Positions 1 to 8,941 of a stretch of DNA of 64,000 bases are shown here, in pieces. This DNA is from Qipengyuania citrea. GTDB lineage: Bacteria > Pseudomonadota > Alphaproteobacteria > Sphingomonadales > Sphingomonadaceae. A program made the translations under genes and the position numbers. Each line of letters starts with the position of its first letter. Position 1 is the stretch's first letter. The notes beneath the pieces were generated by a model. That model made no database searches and was not told where the DNA came from. It saw nothing but the letters and a program-made list of their open reading frames with translations. The stretch is from positions 930,001-994,000 of the forward strand of contig NZ_WTYG01000001.1 of NCBI RefSeq assembly GCF_009828015.1, read 5' to 3'.

Positions 1-50
1 GCGCTGCCCGCGCTGCCGCCACCGATCACGATGACATCGAATTCGTCCAT
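1..50 (-). CDS. GMC-family FAD oxidoreductase, N-terminal fragment only
   Basis: Only the first 16 codons lie in the window; the gene runs off the left edge. The peptide begins MDEFDVIVIGGGSAGS, the FAD-binding Rossmann beta-alpha-beta fingerprint (GGGSAG) that opens glucose-methanol-choline oxidoreductases such as choline or alcohol dehydrogenases. An AGGAG ribosome binding site sits at 56-60, just upstream of the ATG. The sterol-desaturase-like gene upstream is on the same strand and ends 24 bases away, so they may share a transcript. The substrate cannot be told from this fragment, and other flavoproteins with the same fingerprint cannot be excluded. Confidence 0.7.
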   Translation of the reverse strand, partial: MDEFDVIVIGGGSAGS

Positions 51-74
51 GGTATCTCCTCTCGATTCGAGAGG

Positions 75-1013
75 TTAGGCAGCCTCGGCGTCGCCCGCAA
101 TCAGGTTTTCAGATGAAACGGACTTTTCCGTCGACCCGGTCCGTTCGAGCCAGTCGCTGCGGATCTGGTCGGATGTCTGGCGGCTGCCATCGTGCGTCCA
201 GCCCGGTTCGCGCAGCAGGTAGGACAGCTTGTGCTTCCACGGCGCGCGCCACATGTCCTGCGCAATCCCGATCCATTCGTGAAATACCGCCCATAGCAGG
301 TTGAAACTGCCCAGTTGCTTGACGATGCCGTAGCGGATTTTTTCGCCCCGCACTTCGGGTTCGAAGGTGCCGAACAGCTTGTCCCAGACAATGAAGACCC
401 CGGCATAGTTGCGGTCGAGATAGCGCGGGTTGGTTGCATGGTGCACGCGGTGATGGCTGGGCGTGTTCATTACCGCTTCGAACCAGCGCGGCATCCGGTC
501 GATTGCCTCGGTATGGATCCAGAACTGGTAGATCAGGTTGAACCCGCCGCAGATCGCGATCATCGCCGGGTGGAAACCCAGCAGCACCAGCGGGAGGGCG
601 AAGACGAAACCCAGTGTGAGAAAGCCGGTCCAGGTCTGACGCAGTGCGGTGGACAGGTTGTAATGCTGGCTCGAATGGTGGTTCACATGGCTGGCCCAGA
701 ACCAGCGAACGCGGTGACCGAACCGGTGGACCCAGTAATATTTCAGGTCGTCGAGCACGAAGCACAGCGCGAAGGCCCACCAGGTCCACGGCACGTCGAA
801 CAGGCGGAATTGCCACAACCCCATGTACAGCGCGACGAACACGCCGCCGAACAGCAAAGCGGAAACGGTGCTGCCCAGTCCAAAGGCGAGGCTGGTGAGC
901 GTATCCCGCGGTTCGTAGGCATCGCGCCGTGCGCGGCGGGCCCACAGCATCTCGATCAGCACCAGCGCAACGAAGCCGGGCACGGCATATTCTGTCGGCG
1001 AGAAATCGGGCAT
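75..1013 (-). CDS. Sterol desaturase / fatty acid hydroxylase family membrane protein
   Basis: A 312-residue integral membrane protein. It shows the histidine-box pattern of the diiron fatty-acid-hydroxylase superfamily: HRFGH, then HVNHH, then a C-terminal HHRVHH, separated by hydrophobic segments. Such enzymes use O2 and two iron atoms to hydroxylate or desaturate lipids such as sterols, carotenoids or fatty acids in the inner membrane; the substrate here is unknown. The reading frame stays open for about 150 codons further upstream, but that extension overlaps the next gene and is compositionally unlike a protein; the ATG giving MPDFSPTEYAV begins just before the first hydrophobic segment. 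The upstream gene ends 5 bases before this start, suggesting one operon. Confidence 0.85.
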   Translation of the reverse strand: MPDFSPTEYAVPGFVALVLIEMLWARRARRDAYEPRDTLTSLAFGLGSTVSALLFGGVFVALYMGLWQFRLFDVPWTWWAFALCFVLDDLKYYWVHRFGHRVRWFWASHVNHHSSQHYNLSTALRQTWTGFLTLGFVFALPLVLLGFHPAMIAICGGFNLIYQFWIHTEAIDRMPRWFEAVMNTPSHHRVHHATNPRYLDRNYAGVFIVWDKLFGTFEPEVRGEKIRYGIVKQLGSFNLLWAVFHEWIGIAQDMWRAPWKHKLSYLLREPGWTHDGSRQTSDQIRSDWLERTGSTEKSVSSENLIAGDAEAA

Positions 1014-1018
1014 GGTGG

Positions 1019-1423
1019 CTATTCCTGTATCGCTTCTACCGCGCGAACCCAAGCGCGCGGGTCGTCGAGCACAAGGCGCGCAGCGCCGAAGCGCTTTTCC
1101 GCGGTGTCGATTACCAGCGCTTCCCCGTCGCTGCTGGCCCGTGCCTGCGGGGTCAGTATCCGGCCCGCGAAATGGCCGCCATGCGGGCGCAACAGCATGA
1201 CCCTGCCGCCGGCATCGCGCAATATCGCGCCGCGTCCGTCGCGATCGAGCCCGATGGCCACGGGCGCAAAACCGCTGACCGCTTCGTCGGCGGCTGTCCG
1301 CGCATCCTCTTCGTCGGCCAACTGCGGCGGCGGACCGAGCTTGAGCCAATAGGCCAGGCCCGCCAGTGCGAGAATGGCGATCAGCGATCCGGCGAACTGG
1401 AGCGTGGCGGCTGAAAAATCCAT
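1019..1423 (-). CDS. Hypothetical membrane-anchored protein
   Basis: A 134-residue protein with one N-terminal transmembrane segment (about residues 8-28) followed by a soluble domain of about 105 residues. I do not recognise a named family. It ends 5 bases upstream of the sterol-desaturase-like gene on the same strand and is probably co-transcribed with it. The start chosen (MDFSAATLQFAG) puts the membrane segment at the N-terminus; longer upstream frames run into the 5' end of the divergent peptidase gene and are unlikely. The soluble part is rich in charged residues and could be a periplasmic or cytoplasmic accessory domain. Confidence 0.6.
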   Translation of the reverse strand: MDFSAATLQFAGSLIAILALAGLAYWLKLGPPPQLADEEDARTAADEAVSGFAPVAIGLDRDGRGAILRDAGGRVMLLRPHGGHFAGRILTPQARASSDGEALVIDTAEKRFGAARLVLDDPRAWVRAVEAIQE

Positions 1424-1484
1424 GTGGCAGGCGATTGGCATGCGGCGCGCTTTCCGGCAAGCAGGACCCAACAGGGAGACGCCA

Positions 1485-2906
1485 ATGAAATCGCTCGCCA
1501 TTCTTGCTGCCGGGGCAGCACTGATTGCTTCACCGCTCGCCGCCCAGCAAGCCGATCCGATCGCGCAGGTCGAAGCGCAGCAGGAGCGCACCCAGCGGGT
1601 GGCCCAGCAGATCTGGGACTTCGCCGAGCTCGGATATCTCGAGACCCGCTCGAGCGGCCTGCTGATCGACGAGCTGGAAGGTGCCGGCTTTTCGATACGC
1701 CCCGGCGTGGCGGGCATCCCCACTGCGTTCGTGGCCGAATGGGGAGACAGCGGGCCGGTTATCGGCCTGCTGGCGGAATTCGACGCGCTGCCGGGGATCA
1801 CCCAGTCCGCGCAGCCGACGCGGGATCCGGTGGCCGACAAGCATGCCGGCCATGCCTGCGGGCACAATCTGTTCGGTGCCGGTTCGCTGAGCGCGGCCAT
1901 CGCGATCCGCAACTGGCTCGAAGCCACGGGCACACCGGGCCGGGTCCGCCTATATGGCACACCGGCGGAAGAGGGCGGATCGGGCAAGGTCTACATGGCG
2001 CGCGCTGGCCTGTTCGACGATGCCGATTTCGTGATCGACTGGCACCCGGCAGACCGCAATTCGGCGGCCTCGCGCAAAAGCCTCGCCAACCGCTCGGGCA
2101 AGTTCCGTTTCCGCGGTGTTTCAGCCCACGCGGCGGGCGCGCCCGAACGCGGGCGCTCGGCGCTCGACGGGGTCGAGGCGATGAACATGATGGTCAACAT
2201 GATGCGCGAACACACCAGCATGGATACGCGCATCCATTACGTGATCACCAGCGGCGGGGCAGCGCCCAATGTCGTGCCCGACTTCGCCGAAGTCTTCTAT
2301 TACGTCCGCCATTCGGATGCGGACGAGGTGCGGGCGCTGTGGCCCCGGCTCGAGGCCGCGGCGCAGGGTGCGGCGATGGGAACGGGGACCGATGTCGATT
2401 GGGAGATCATCCACGGCAATAATCCCACGCTGCCGCTCGAATCGCTGCAGACGATGATGGATACGAAGCTGCGCCAGCTCGAGCCGATTGCCTATACTGC
2501 TGAAGAGCTGGCCTGGGCCGGGACGATCCGCGACAGCCTGGGCGAGGATGCCCCGGCCCTGGCGCAAGCGCAGGAAGTCGAGGACTATGCCGTGCTGACC
2601 GGATATGGCTCGACCGACGTCGGCGATGTAAGCCGCGCGGTGCCGACCGTGAGCGTGCGCACGGCGACCTGGGTTCCCGGAACGGCGGCGCACAGCTGGC
2701 AGGCGGTCGCCGCCAGCGGCCACAGCTACGGGGCGAAGGGAACGCAGCAGGCTGCCAAGGCCATGATCCTCGCTGCCGTCGAACTGTACACCAACCCGCA
2801 GCTACGCGAGCAGGCCAAGGCCGAATTCATCGCCGAGCGGGGCGAGGATTACGTCTACGAATCGCTGCTTGGCGACCGCGAGCCGCCGCTCGATTATCGC
2901 CAGTGA
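1485..2906 (+). CDS. M20-family amidohydrolase / peptidase, secreted
   Basis: A 473-residue protein with an N-terminal signal peptide (cleavage near the AAQQ at about residue 20), so it probably acts in the periplasm. The metal-site motif GHACGHN lies near residue 125 and a PAEEGGSGK segment, carrying the acidic metal ligand and general base, near residue 160, as in the M20D amidohydrolases (AbgB-like aminobenzoyl-glutamate hydrolases, hippurate hydrolases). The family uses one or two zinc or manganese ions to cleave amide bonds of N-acyl amino acids or small peptides. The start is set by an AGGGAG ribosome binding site about 9 bases upstream and by the signal peptide. The gene is convergent with the following phosphatase-like gene. 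Confidence 0.85.
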   Translation: MKSLAILAAGAALIASPLAAQQADPIAQVEAQQERTQRVAQQIWDFAELGYLETRSSGLLIDELEGAGFSIRPGVAGIPTAFVAEWGDSGPVIGLLAEFDALPGITQSAQPTRDPVADKHAGHACGHNLFGAGSLSAAIAIRNWLEATGTPGRVRLYGTPAEEGGSGKVYMARAGLFDDADFVIDWHPADRNSAASRKSLANRSGKFRFRGVSAHAAGAPERGRSALDGVEAMNMMVNMMREHTSMDTRIHYVITSGGAAPNVVPDFAEVFYYVRHSDADEVRALWPRLEAAAQGAAMGTGTDVDWEIIHGNNPTLPLESLQTMMDTKLRQLEPIAYTAEELAWAGTIRDSLGEDAPALAQAQEVEDYAVLTGYGSTDVGDVSRAVPTVSVRTATWVPGTAAHSWQAVAASGHSYGAKGTQQAAKAMILAAVELYTNPQLREQAKAEFIAERGEDYVYESLLGDREPPLDYRQ

Positions 2907-3347
2907 TCACTCAGCCGCACGGGCGGCGAACATATCCATCGCGGGGCGCACGGGGCTGACATCGTAGCCGACCGATGCGGCGGCCTCGGCAATCGCGTCG
3001 GGGTCGCCGCCGCCGCGCGCCTGGGCGAGCGACCACAGCAGGGTCGAACGCGTGCCCGAACGGCAGAAGCCGAGGACCGGGCCCTGCGCCGAGGCAAGCG
3101 CATCCTGCAGCCGTTCCACCTGCGGTTCGCTGAACCCTGCGCTGCCGATCGGGATCGCCAGATAGTCCATCCCCGCAGCACGCGTCGCTGCTTCGATGGC
3201 GGCGCCCTCGGGCTGATCTGCCGCTTCCCCGTCGGGACGGTTGTTCACCACCAGCGCCATGCCCATCGCTGCCGCTTCGGAAATGTCCTGCGGGCTCACC
3301 TGCGGGCTGGCATAGAAAGTGTCCGAAAGTTTGCGGAATTCGCCCAT
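2907..3347 (-). CDS. TIGR01244/DUF442 family phosphatase-like sulfur transferase domain protein
   Basis: A 146-residue protein of the BLH-type phosphatase fold (DUF442, TIGR01244). The active-site loop is FCRSGTRS with the nucleophilic cysteine at residue 95, resembling the loop of dual-specificity phosphatases. In relatives this domain is fused to a beta-lactamase-like sulfur dioxygenase (Blh), giving a proposed role in sulfide or persulfide handling; here it stands alone. Its ATG shares one base with the TAA of the upstream terC gene (TAATG), implying translational coupling. The biochemical activity of stand-alone members is not settled, so the role given is inference. Confidence 0.75.
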   Translation of the reverse strand: MGEFRKLSDTFYASPQVSPQDISEAAAMGMALVVNNRPDGEAADQPEGAAIEAATRAAGMDYLAIPIGSAGFSEPQVERLQDALASAQGPVLGFCRSGTRSTLLWSLAQARGGGDPDAIAEAAASVGYDVSPVRPAMDMFAARAAE

Positions 3348-4159
3348 TATACGTTCCCTCCAGCAGCCGCCTGTCGCGACACACGGCGATTGCGTTGCAT
3401 GATATTGAGCAGTTCGACACCGATCGAAAAGCCCATCGCGGCATAGATATAGCCCTTGGGCACGTGGAATCCGAAACCGTCGGCGATCAGCACCAGGCCG
3501 ATCATCACGAGGAAGGCAAGCGCAAGCATCACCAGTGTCGGGTTCTTTTCGATGAACCTGGCCAGCGGATCGGCTGCCACCATCATGATCCCCACTGTGA
3601 TCACGACTGCCATGACCATGATCGGGATTTCGTCGGTCATGCCCACCGCAGTCAGGATCGAATCGACGGAAAAGACGATGTCGATCGCCACGATCTGCGC
3701 GATTACCGCACCGAAGGTCGCCTTGGCGGCATCGGCGACCCCGGGGGTCTTGTCGAGCAGGTCACCCGAATCATCCTCCGGCTCCATCGAGTGGTGGATT
3801 TCCTTGGTCGCCTTCCACAGCAGGAAGAGTCCCCCGGCCAGCAGGATCAGGTCGCGTCCCGAGAACGCGGTTTCGAAGCTGGGCTTGCCATATTCGTTCG
3901 GGGCCCCGACGAGGCCGAGGTCGAACAGCGGGGCCTGCAATGTCACCAGCCAGCCGATCAGCATGAGCAGGCCGATCCGCATGATCAGGGCAAGCGCCAG
4001 CCCGATCCGCCGGGCCCGCTGTTGCTGGTGTTCGGGCAGCTTGTTCGACAGGATCGCGATGAAGATCAGATTGTCGACGCCGAGCACGACTTCGAGCGCG
4101 ATAAGCGTGAGCAGCGCCAGCCAGGCGGCGGGATCGCTGAATAGGGCGAGTAAATCCAT
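3347..4159 (-). CDS. TerC family integral membrane protein
   Basis: A 270-residue membrane protein with about seven transmembrane segments. The two internal TerC repeats each carry the expected acidic signature: EVVLGVDNLIFI near residue 23 and DIVFSVDSILTA near residue 155. TerC-family proteins (including Alx and MeeF/YceF relatives) are linked to manganese export and to metalation of exported or membrane proteins. The start MDLLALFSDP is preferred to an upstream in-frame codon because it places the first membrane segment at the N-terminus. It overlaps the following TIGR01244 gene by one base and heads a two-gene operon. Confidence 0.85.
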   Translation of the reverse strand: MDLLALFSDPAAWLALLTLIALEVVLGVDNLIFIAILSNKLPEHQQQRARRIGLALALIMRIGLLMLIGWLVTLQAPLFDLGLVGAPNEYGKPSFETAFSGRDLILLAGGLFLLWKATKEIHHSMEPEDDSGDLLDKTPGVADAAKATFGAVIAQIVAIDIVFSVDSILTAVGMTDEIPIMVMAVVITVGIMMVAADPLARFIEKNPTLVMLALAFLVMIGLVLIADGFGFHVPKGYIYAAMGFSIGVELLNIMQRNRRVSRQAAAGGNV

Positions 4160-4403
4160 GCCTGCCCTGTGCCGAACCAAGTGGCTGCGTTCAAGCGATC
4201 ATTCGCTCGCAAAGCCTATGCGAAAATGTCACATTTCTGCGCTTTGCTGGTACTTGCAGCTAAATCATTCGCGCGTGGACATCTTTCGCGCTATAAAGGT
4301 TGCGTGAGGGTGGGTTTCGTGCCTGTCCGCGTCGGTGTGAACAGCAGTTCTTCGCTCTGGCGGGTTTGGATACTGGACTGCACGACAAGGTATTGTTCGA
4401 GTT
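4160..4403. other. Divergent intergenic region upstream of terC and the cold-shock gene
   Basis: A 244-base region between two divergent genes. It is richer in A+T than its surroundings around 4220-4300, as expected for promoters, and a TATAAA-like hexamer lies at about 4292-4297 on the plus strand, but I could not pair it with a well-spaced -35 element. The plus-strand leader to the cold-shock ATG would be around 100 bases, in keeping with the long leaders of cold-shock genes. No open frame of coding quality and no convincing hairpin was seen. Confidence 0.35.
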
Positions 4404-5168
4404 ATGGGTTACGACAGAGGGCGCCGCCGCGGTAAGGACAAGCGCGACGGTTTCGGCGAAGACGGTTACGACAATTTCGGCGGGCCCCCGTCCGATTTTG
4501 CTCCCCACGAGGCATTCCAGGGCGATCGTTTCGGCGGCGGTGACCGCGGTGGCGATCGTGGCGGCGGTTTCGGCGGCGGCAATCGCGGTGGCGGTTTCGG
4601 CGGCGGCAATCGTGGCGGCGGCGGTGATCGCGGCGGCGGTGGCGGAGGCGGCGGCTTCAACCGCATGCCCGCGCAGGTCGTCGGCACCGGCAAGGGCACG
4701 GTGAAATTCTTCAACAGCCAGAAGGGTTTCGGTTTCATCCAGCAGGAAGGCGGCGGTGAGGACGTGTTCGTCCACATCAGCGCGGTCGAACGCGCGGGCC
4801 TCGAAGGCCTCGCCGAAGGGCAGGAACTGGAATTCAACCTCGTTGATCGTGGCGGCAAGGTGTCGGCGCAGGACCTCCAGGTCGTCGGCGATGTGATTGC
4901 CGTCGAATCGCGCGGTGACGCAGGCGGCGCACCTCGCCGCGAGCTGACGGGTGAGAAGGCGACCGGCACGGTCAAGTTCTTCAACTCGATGAAGGGCTTC
5001 GGCTTCCTGACTCGCGACGACGGACAGCCCGACGCTTTCGTTCACATCAGTGCGGTCGAGCGCTCGGGCCTCGCCGGGATCAACGAAGGCGAACGGTACG
5101 AATTCGATCTCGAAGTCGACCGACGCGGCAAGCATTCGGCGGTCAACCTCGTCCCTGCCCAGGGCTGA
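4404..5168 (+). CDS. Double cold-shock domain protein with glycine/arginine-rich N-terminal tail
   Basis: A 254-residue nucleic-acid-binding protein. Residues about 1-88 form a low-complexity region rich in G, R, D and F (repeated GGFGGGNRG units). Cold-shock domain 1 spans about 97-162 with RNP motifs KGFGFI (107-112) and VFVHI (121-125); cold-shock domain 2 spans about 188-250 with KGFGFL and AFVHI. Duplicated cold-shock domains are common in alphaproteobacteria, but the long RG-rich tail resembles eukaryotic RGG RNA-binding regions. The likely role is single-stranded RNA or DNA binding and RNA chaperoning in the cytoplasm. A terminator-like hairpin follows the stop codon. Confidence 0.9.
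   Translation: MGYDRGRRRGKDKRDGFGEDGYDNFGGPPSDFAPHEAFQGDRFGGGDRGGDRGGGFGGGNRGGGFGGGNRGGGGDRGGGGGGGGFNRMPAQVVGTGKGTVKFFNSQKGFGFIQQEGGGEDVFVHISAVERAGLEGLAEGQELEFNLVDRGGKVSAQDLQVVGDVIAVESRGDAGGAPRRELTGEKATGTVKFFNSMKGFGFLTRDDGQPDAFVHISAVERSGLAGINEGERYEFDLEVDRRGKHSAVNLVPAQG
4563..4616 (+). repeat. Two tandem 27-base repeats inside the cold-shock gene
   Basis: Two adjacent near-identical 27-base units (4563-4589 and 4590-4616), differing only at the last few bases, encode GGFGGGNRG twice. They lie within a longer GGC-rich tract and are in frame, so slippage in whole units would change tail length without breaking the gene. Confidence 0.8.
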
Positions 5169-5236
5169 GGCCATGCCTCCCGCGATCCGGTTTGACCGGA
5201 ACCGCGAGACGCAATAGATCGCTGGCAAACACGCAG

Positions 5237-5262
5237 ATGGCGGTTCCTTCAGGGGCCGCCAT
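5237..5262 (+). terminator. Probable intrinsic terminator after the cold-shock gene
   Basis: An 11-base stem (5237-5247 with 5252-5262, including two G-T wobble pairs) closes a TTCA loop and is followed by TTGTCTTTC. It lies about 70 bases after the cold-shock stop codon and about 50 bases before argD. A weaker GC-rich hairpin lies just before it at about 5180-5206. Confidence 0.55.
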
Positions 5263-5313
5263 TTGTCTTTCACCCCGAGAATGCACTGCCCAACCGGTGC
5301 CGCTGGAGGACCC

Positions 5314-6501
5314 ATGTCGATTTCACCGCTGATGCCCGTCTACCCGCGCTGCGGCGTGCGCCCCGTGAAGGGCGAGCACTGTCATCTGATCGACGAGGAT
5401 GGCACGCGCTATCTCGATTTCGCCAGCGGGATTGCCGTCAACCTGCTCGGCCACAGCCATTCGGGGCTTATCGGGGCGATCCAGCGCCAGGCCGAGACCT
5501 TGATGCATGTCTCCAACCTCTATGGCAGCCCGCAGGGTGAGGAACTGGCGCAGATGCTGGTCGACAAGACCTTCGCCGATACGGTGTTCTTCACCAATTC
5601 GGGTGCCGAAGCGGTCGAGGCGGCGATCAAGACGGCGCGGGCGTACCACCAGCATGAGGACGGTGATGCGCAGCGTACCGAACTGATCACCTTCACCAAC
5701 GCATTCCACGGGCGGACGATGGCGACGATCAGCGCCTCGAACCAGGAGAAGATGCACAAAGGCTTCATGCCGTTGCTTCCCGGGTTCCAATATGCGGAAT
5801 TCGACAATCTCGACCACGCCAAATCGCTGATGAGCGACAAGACTGCCGGCTTCCTCGTCGAGCCGATCCAGGGCGAGGGCGGCATCCGTCCCGGTTCGGA
5901 CGAGTTCATCCACGGCCTGCGCAAGCTAGCCGATGACAACGATCTGATGCTGGTGTTCGACGAAGTACAATGCGGTGTCGCTCGGACCGGCAAGCTCTAC
6001 GCTTACGAACATTACGGGATCGAGCCTGATATCATGGCGACCGCCAAGGGTATCGGGGGCGGCTTCCCGCTGGGTGCGTGCCTTGCCACCGAAAAGGCCG
6101 CCCGCGGGATGGGCTTCGGCACACACGGCTCGACCTATGGCGGCAATCCGCTCGCCATGGCAGCCGGGAAGGCGGTCATGGAAGCCGTAGCGAACGACAC
6201 GTTCCTGAACGAGGTGGCCGGGAAGGGCGAACGGCTGCGCAGCCGTCTCGAGCAGTTCATCGGCAATTACCCCGAAATGTTCGAGCTCGTCCGCGGCAAG
6301 GGCCTGATGCTCGGCCTCAAGATGAAAGTCGAAAGCCGGCCGTTCTTCGTCCACCTGCGCGACAACCACCAGCTGCTGACCGTGGCCGCGGGCGACAACA
6401 CGCTGCGTATCCTGCCGCCGCTGGTGGCGGGCGACGCCGAATTCGACGAGTTCTTCGACAAGCTTTCGGCGGGCGCCGCAAGCTATGACGCAGCCGGCTA
6501 A
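5314..6501 (+). CDS. argD: Acetylornithine aminotransferase (ArgD), possibly also succinyldiaminopimelate aminotransferase
   Basis: A 395-residue class III pyridoxal-phosphate aminotransferase, the usual ArgD length. The PLP-binding lysine is K245 in ATAKGIGGG, preceded by the FDEVQCG motif carrying the cofactor-contacting aspartate; the [12 protein letters not shown] segment binds the cofactor phosphate. It converts N-acetylglutamate semialdehyde to N-acetylornithine in arginine synthesis and may also serve lysine synthesis. The start is fixed by a GGAGGA ribosome binding site at 5305-5310. It is followed at once by argF, making a two-gene arginine operon; the next gene, hslO, is also close. 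Confidence 0.92.
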   Translation: MSISPLMPVYPRCGVRPVKGEHCHLIDEDGTRYLDFASGIAVNLLGHSHSGLIGAIQRQAETLMHVSNLYGSPQGEELAQMLVDKTFADTVFFTNSGAEAVEAAIKTARAYHQHEDGDAQRTELITFTNAFHGRTMATISASNQEKMHKGFMPLLPGFQYAEFDNLDHAKSLMSDKTAGFLVEPIQGEGGIRPGSDEFIHGLRKLADDNDLMLVFDEVQCGVARTGKLYAYEHYGIEPDIMATAKGIGGGFPLGACLATEKAARGMGFGTHGSTYGGNPLAMAAGKAVMEAVANDTFLNEVAGKGERLRSRLEQFIGNYPEMFELVRGKGLMLGLKMKVESRPFFVHLRDNHQLLTVAAGDNTLRILPPLVAGDAEFDEFFDKLSAGAASYDAAG

Positions 6502-6514
6502 GCGGAGCGACACG

Positions 6515-7438
6515 ATGCGGCATTTCCTCGATCTTTCCGATGCAGGCGGGGACGCGATCGCCGCCATGATCAACGACGCGCAAGACCGCAAGGCAGCGCG
6601 CCAGGCCTGGCCGAAGGGCCGCGCCGATGCCGATGCGCCGCTGGCGGGCCATGTGCTGGGCATGATCTTCGAAAAGAATTCCACGCGCACCCGGGTCAGC
6701 TTCGATATCGCGATGCGGCAGCTGGGCGGTTCGGCGCTGATTCTCGATTCGGGCACCAGCCAGCTGGGTCGCGGGGAAAGCGTGGCCGATACCGCACGCG
6801 TGCTCAGCCGGATGGTCGACGCGATCATGCTGCGCACCGACGATCACGATAAAGCGCTGGAAATGGCGCGGCATGCGACCGTACCGGTCATCAACGGGCT
6901 CACCGACCGTTCGCATCCCTGCCAGATCGTTGCCGACCTGCTGACGGTGGTCGAACATGGCAAGGCGCTGCCGGGTCTCGAACTTGCCTGGCTCGGCGAT
7001 GGCAACAACGTGCTGCATTCGATCCTCGAGGCTGCCGCGCTGATGAAGTTCAATGTCCGGGTCGGTACTCCGAAAGGCTATGAACCCGAGGCCGAATTCA
7101 TCGACATGGCGCGTGCGGCCGGGTGCAAAGTCACGCTGACCAACGATGCGCGGGAAGCCGTTGCCGACGCCGATATCGTCGTCACCGATACCTGGGTCTC
7201 GATGGGTCAGGAGCATGTCCATAACAAGCTGGCCGCGATGGCACCCTTCCAGGTTTCGGATGCGCTGATGGCATCGGCCAAGCGCGAAGCGAAATTCCTG
7301 CACTGTCTGCCCGCGCATGTCGGCGACGAAGTGACCGAGGAAGTCTTCGAAGGTGACCAGTCGGTCGTCTTCGACGAGGCGGAAAATCGCATCCACGCCC
7401 AGAAGTCGGTGCTGTTGTGGTGTTTCGACAAAATCTGA
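6515..7438 (+). CDS. argF: Ornithine carbamoyltransferase
   Basis: A 307-residue cytoplasmic enzyme that joins carbamoyl phosphate and ornithine to make citrulline. The carbamoyl-phosphate motif STRTR lies at about residues 56-60, HPCQ near 134 and the ornithine-site motif HCLPAH at about 263. The start MRHFLDL is preferred because a GGAG lies about 10 bases upstream and it clears the argD stop; an alternative ATG at 6485 would overlap argD by 17 bases and add ten residues not typical of the family. It is co-transcribed with argD. Confidence 0.92.
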   Translation: MRHFLDLSDAGGDAIAAMINDAQDRKAARQAWPKGRADADAPLAGHVLGMIFEKNSTRTRVSFDIAMRQLGGSALILDSGTSQLGRGESVADTARVLSRMVDAIMLRTDDHDKALEMARHATVPVINGLTDRSHPCQIVADLLTVVEHGKALPGLELAWLGDGNNVLHSILEAAALMKFNVRVGTPKGYEPEAEFIDMARAAGCKVTLTNDAREAVADADIVVTDTWVSMGQEHVHNKLAAMAPFQVSDALMASAKREAKFLHCLPAHVGDEVTEEVFEGDQSVVFDEAENRIHAQKSVLLWCFDKI

Positions 7439-7480
7439 TGGCGTTTCGCGCGCTCTAACATTTTGCCGAACGCGCCCCAT

Positions 7481-8395
7481 ATGGCGGCGATGGACGCTAT
7501 TCCCGCTACGACCGACGAAACATATTCGGATCGCCTGCTCGCCTTCACCATTCCCGCACGGCATGCGCGGGGACGGCTCGTGCGGCTCGACGACACGCTC
7601 GATGTCATTCTTGCCGCGCATGATTATCCGCCGCCGATCACGCATCTGCTGGCCGAAGCGCTGGTTCTTGCAGTGCTGATGGGCGGCCTGGTCAAGGATG
7701 ACGGCTCACAGGTCACCATGCAGGCACAGACGGAGGCCGGTGCAGTCAACCTGCTGGTTTGCGACTACAAGGGCGGAGAATTGCGCGGCCATGTCGATTT
7801 CGACCCGGCCAAGCTGGCTGAACTCGGCGCCAACCCTTCGCTGTTCGCGCTGTTCGGCAAGGGCTATCTGGCGATCACCTTCGATCTCGCCGGTGGACAG
7901 GGGCGGTATCAGGGAATCGTCCCGCTCGAGGGCGACACGCTGGCCGAAGCGTGCGAGCGCTACTTCTATCAGTCGGAACAGGTCCCCACGCTGCTCCGCT
8001 GCGCGGTCCGATCCGATGACGACGGCGTGCGCGCTGCGGGCCTGCTGGTCCAGCATCTGCCCGAAGGCGAGGAAGGCCGCGAGCGCCTCCATGCCAAGCT
8101 CGATCATCCCGAATGGGAACATGTCGCGATCCTCGCCGGTTCGCTGCGCCATGACGAACTGCTCGACGGCGAGCTTTCGCTCGAGGCGATCGCCTGGCGG
8201 CTGTTCCACGAGGAAACCGAAGTGCGCGTCCAGCCAGGGGCTGCCATTGCGCGCGGCTGCCGCTGCTCGGTCGAACACTACCGCTCGGTTCTCGAACGGT
8301 TTCCCGAAGACCAGCGGGTCGAAATGCGCGACCCTGACGGGATCGTCCGGGTCGATTGCGCATTCTGCTCGAAACAGTTCGAGATAACTGTCTGA
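7481..8395 (+). CDS. hslO: Hsp33 redox-activated chaperone
   Basis: A 304-residue holdase chaperone switched on by oxidation. The C-terminal zinc/redox centre is intact: C260 and C262 (GCRCS) and C293 and C296 (CAFCS), the CXC...CXXC pattern of the family. Under oxidative stress these cysteines form disulfides, zinc is lost, and the protein binds unfolding clients in the cytoplasm. Two possible starts (7481 and 7490) differ by three residues; a TTG at 7463 is also in frame. No clear ribosome binding site separates them. It follows argF by about 40 bases. Confidence 0.92.
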   Translation: MAAMDAIPATTDETYSDRLLAFTIPARHARGRLVRLDDTLDVILAAHDYPPPITHLLAEALVLAVLMGGLVKDDGSQVTMQAQTEAGAVNLLVCDYKGGELRGHVDFDPAKLAELGANPSLFALFGKGYLAITFDLAGGQGRYQGIVPLEGDTLAEACERYFYQSEQVPTLLRCAVRSDDDGVRAAGLLVQHLPEGEEGRERLHAKLDHPEWEHVAILAGSLRHDELLDGELSLEAIAWRLFHEETEVRVQPGAAIARGCRCSVEHYRSVLERFPEDQRVEMRDPDGIVRVDCAFCSKQFEITV

Positions 8396-8495
8396 CGAGA
8401 CGTGTCGTTGTTTTACAACGGTTCAGAGTGATTGTGATGTAATGCAGGCGAATCACGGGCGCGTCTGGTTTCACGGACGAAAGGTCAATTCCGAT

Positions 8496-8897
8496 ATGGC
8501 TCGCAAACGGGCATTCATTCTCGCGGCGCTTGGTGCGCCGTTCGCACTTCTGGCGGTTCCGGGCGTTGCGCAGGCATCGCTCGACATGCTCGATACGCTC
8601 GACCGGGGCGAATGGGAGCTGCGCTTCCGCGATGGTGGCAATGTGCGCAAGATCTGCCTGCGCACGGGACGTGAATTCCTCCAGCTTCGCCATCCCGGGA
8701 CGAACTGCAACCGGTTCGTCGTCGAGAACAGCGCCAGCGACGTCACGGTGCAATACACTTGCCGCGGCAATGGATATGGACGGACCCATATCCGCAAGGA
8801 ATCGACCGGACTGGTCCAGATCGATGGCCAGGGGATCGCCGGGGGCAAGCCCTTCCAGTTCACCGCCGAAGCGCGCCAGACGGGCCGCTGCAACTGA
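8496..8897 (+). CDS. Small secreted DUF3617-like protein
   Basis: A 133-residue protein with a signal peptide (hydrophobic to about residue 23, ending VAQA). The mature part is small, contains four cysteines (CLRTG, NCNRF, YTCRG, GRCN) that could form two disulfides, and has the alternating pattern of DUF3617 periplasmic proteins common in sphingomonads. Function is unknown. It stands alone between hslO and queC on the same strand. The ATG chosen gives a clean signal peptide; an open frame extends 18 codons upstream without a good start site. Confidence 0.65.
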   Translation: MARKRAFILAALGAPFALLAVPGVAQASLDMLDTLDRGEWELRFRDGGNVRKICLRTGREFLQLRHPGTNCNRFVVENSASDVTVQYTCRGNGYGRTHIRKESTGLVQIDGQGIAGGKPFQFTAEARQTGRCN

Positions 8898-8941
8898 TCG
8901 CCCGGCTTGCAGCCCGCTGCATTCGCGCATAGCGGGCGGGC

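Noticed and set aside
75..1460. A 461-codon open frame extending the sterol-desaturase-like gene upstream
   Set aside because: The extra 149 codons overlap the neighbouring membrane-protein gene, are arginine- and alanine-rich and unlike any protein domain; the family start at 1013 is clear.
4260..5315. Long minus-strand open frames opposite the cold-shock gene
   Set aside because: They are shadows of GC-rich coding DNA; the plus-strand product has two intact cold-shock domains.
8405..8419. Short hairpin after hslO as a terminator
   Set aside because: Six-base stem with no T-tract afterwards; too weak to call.
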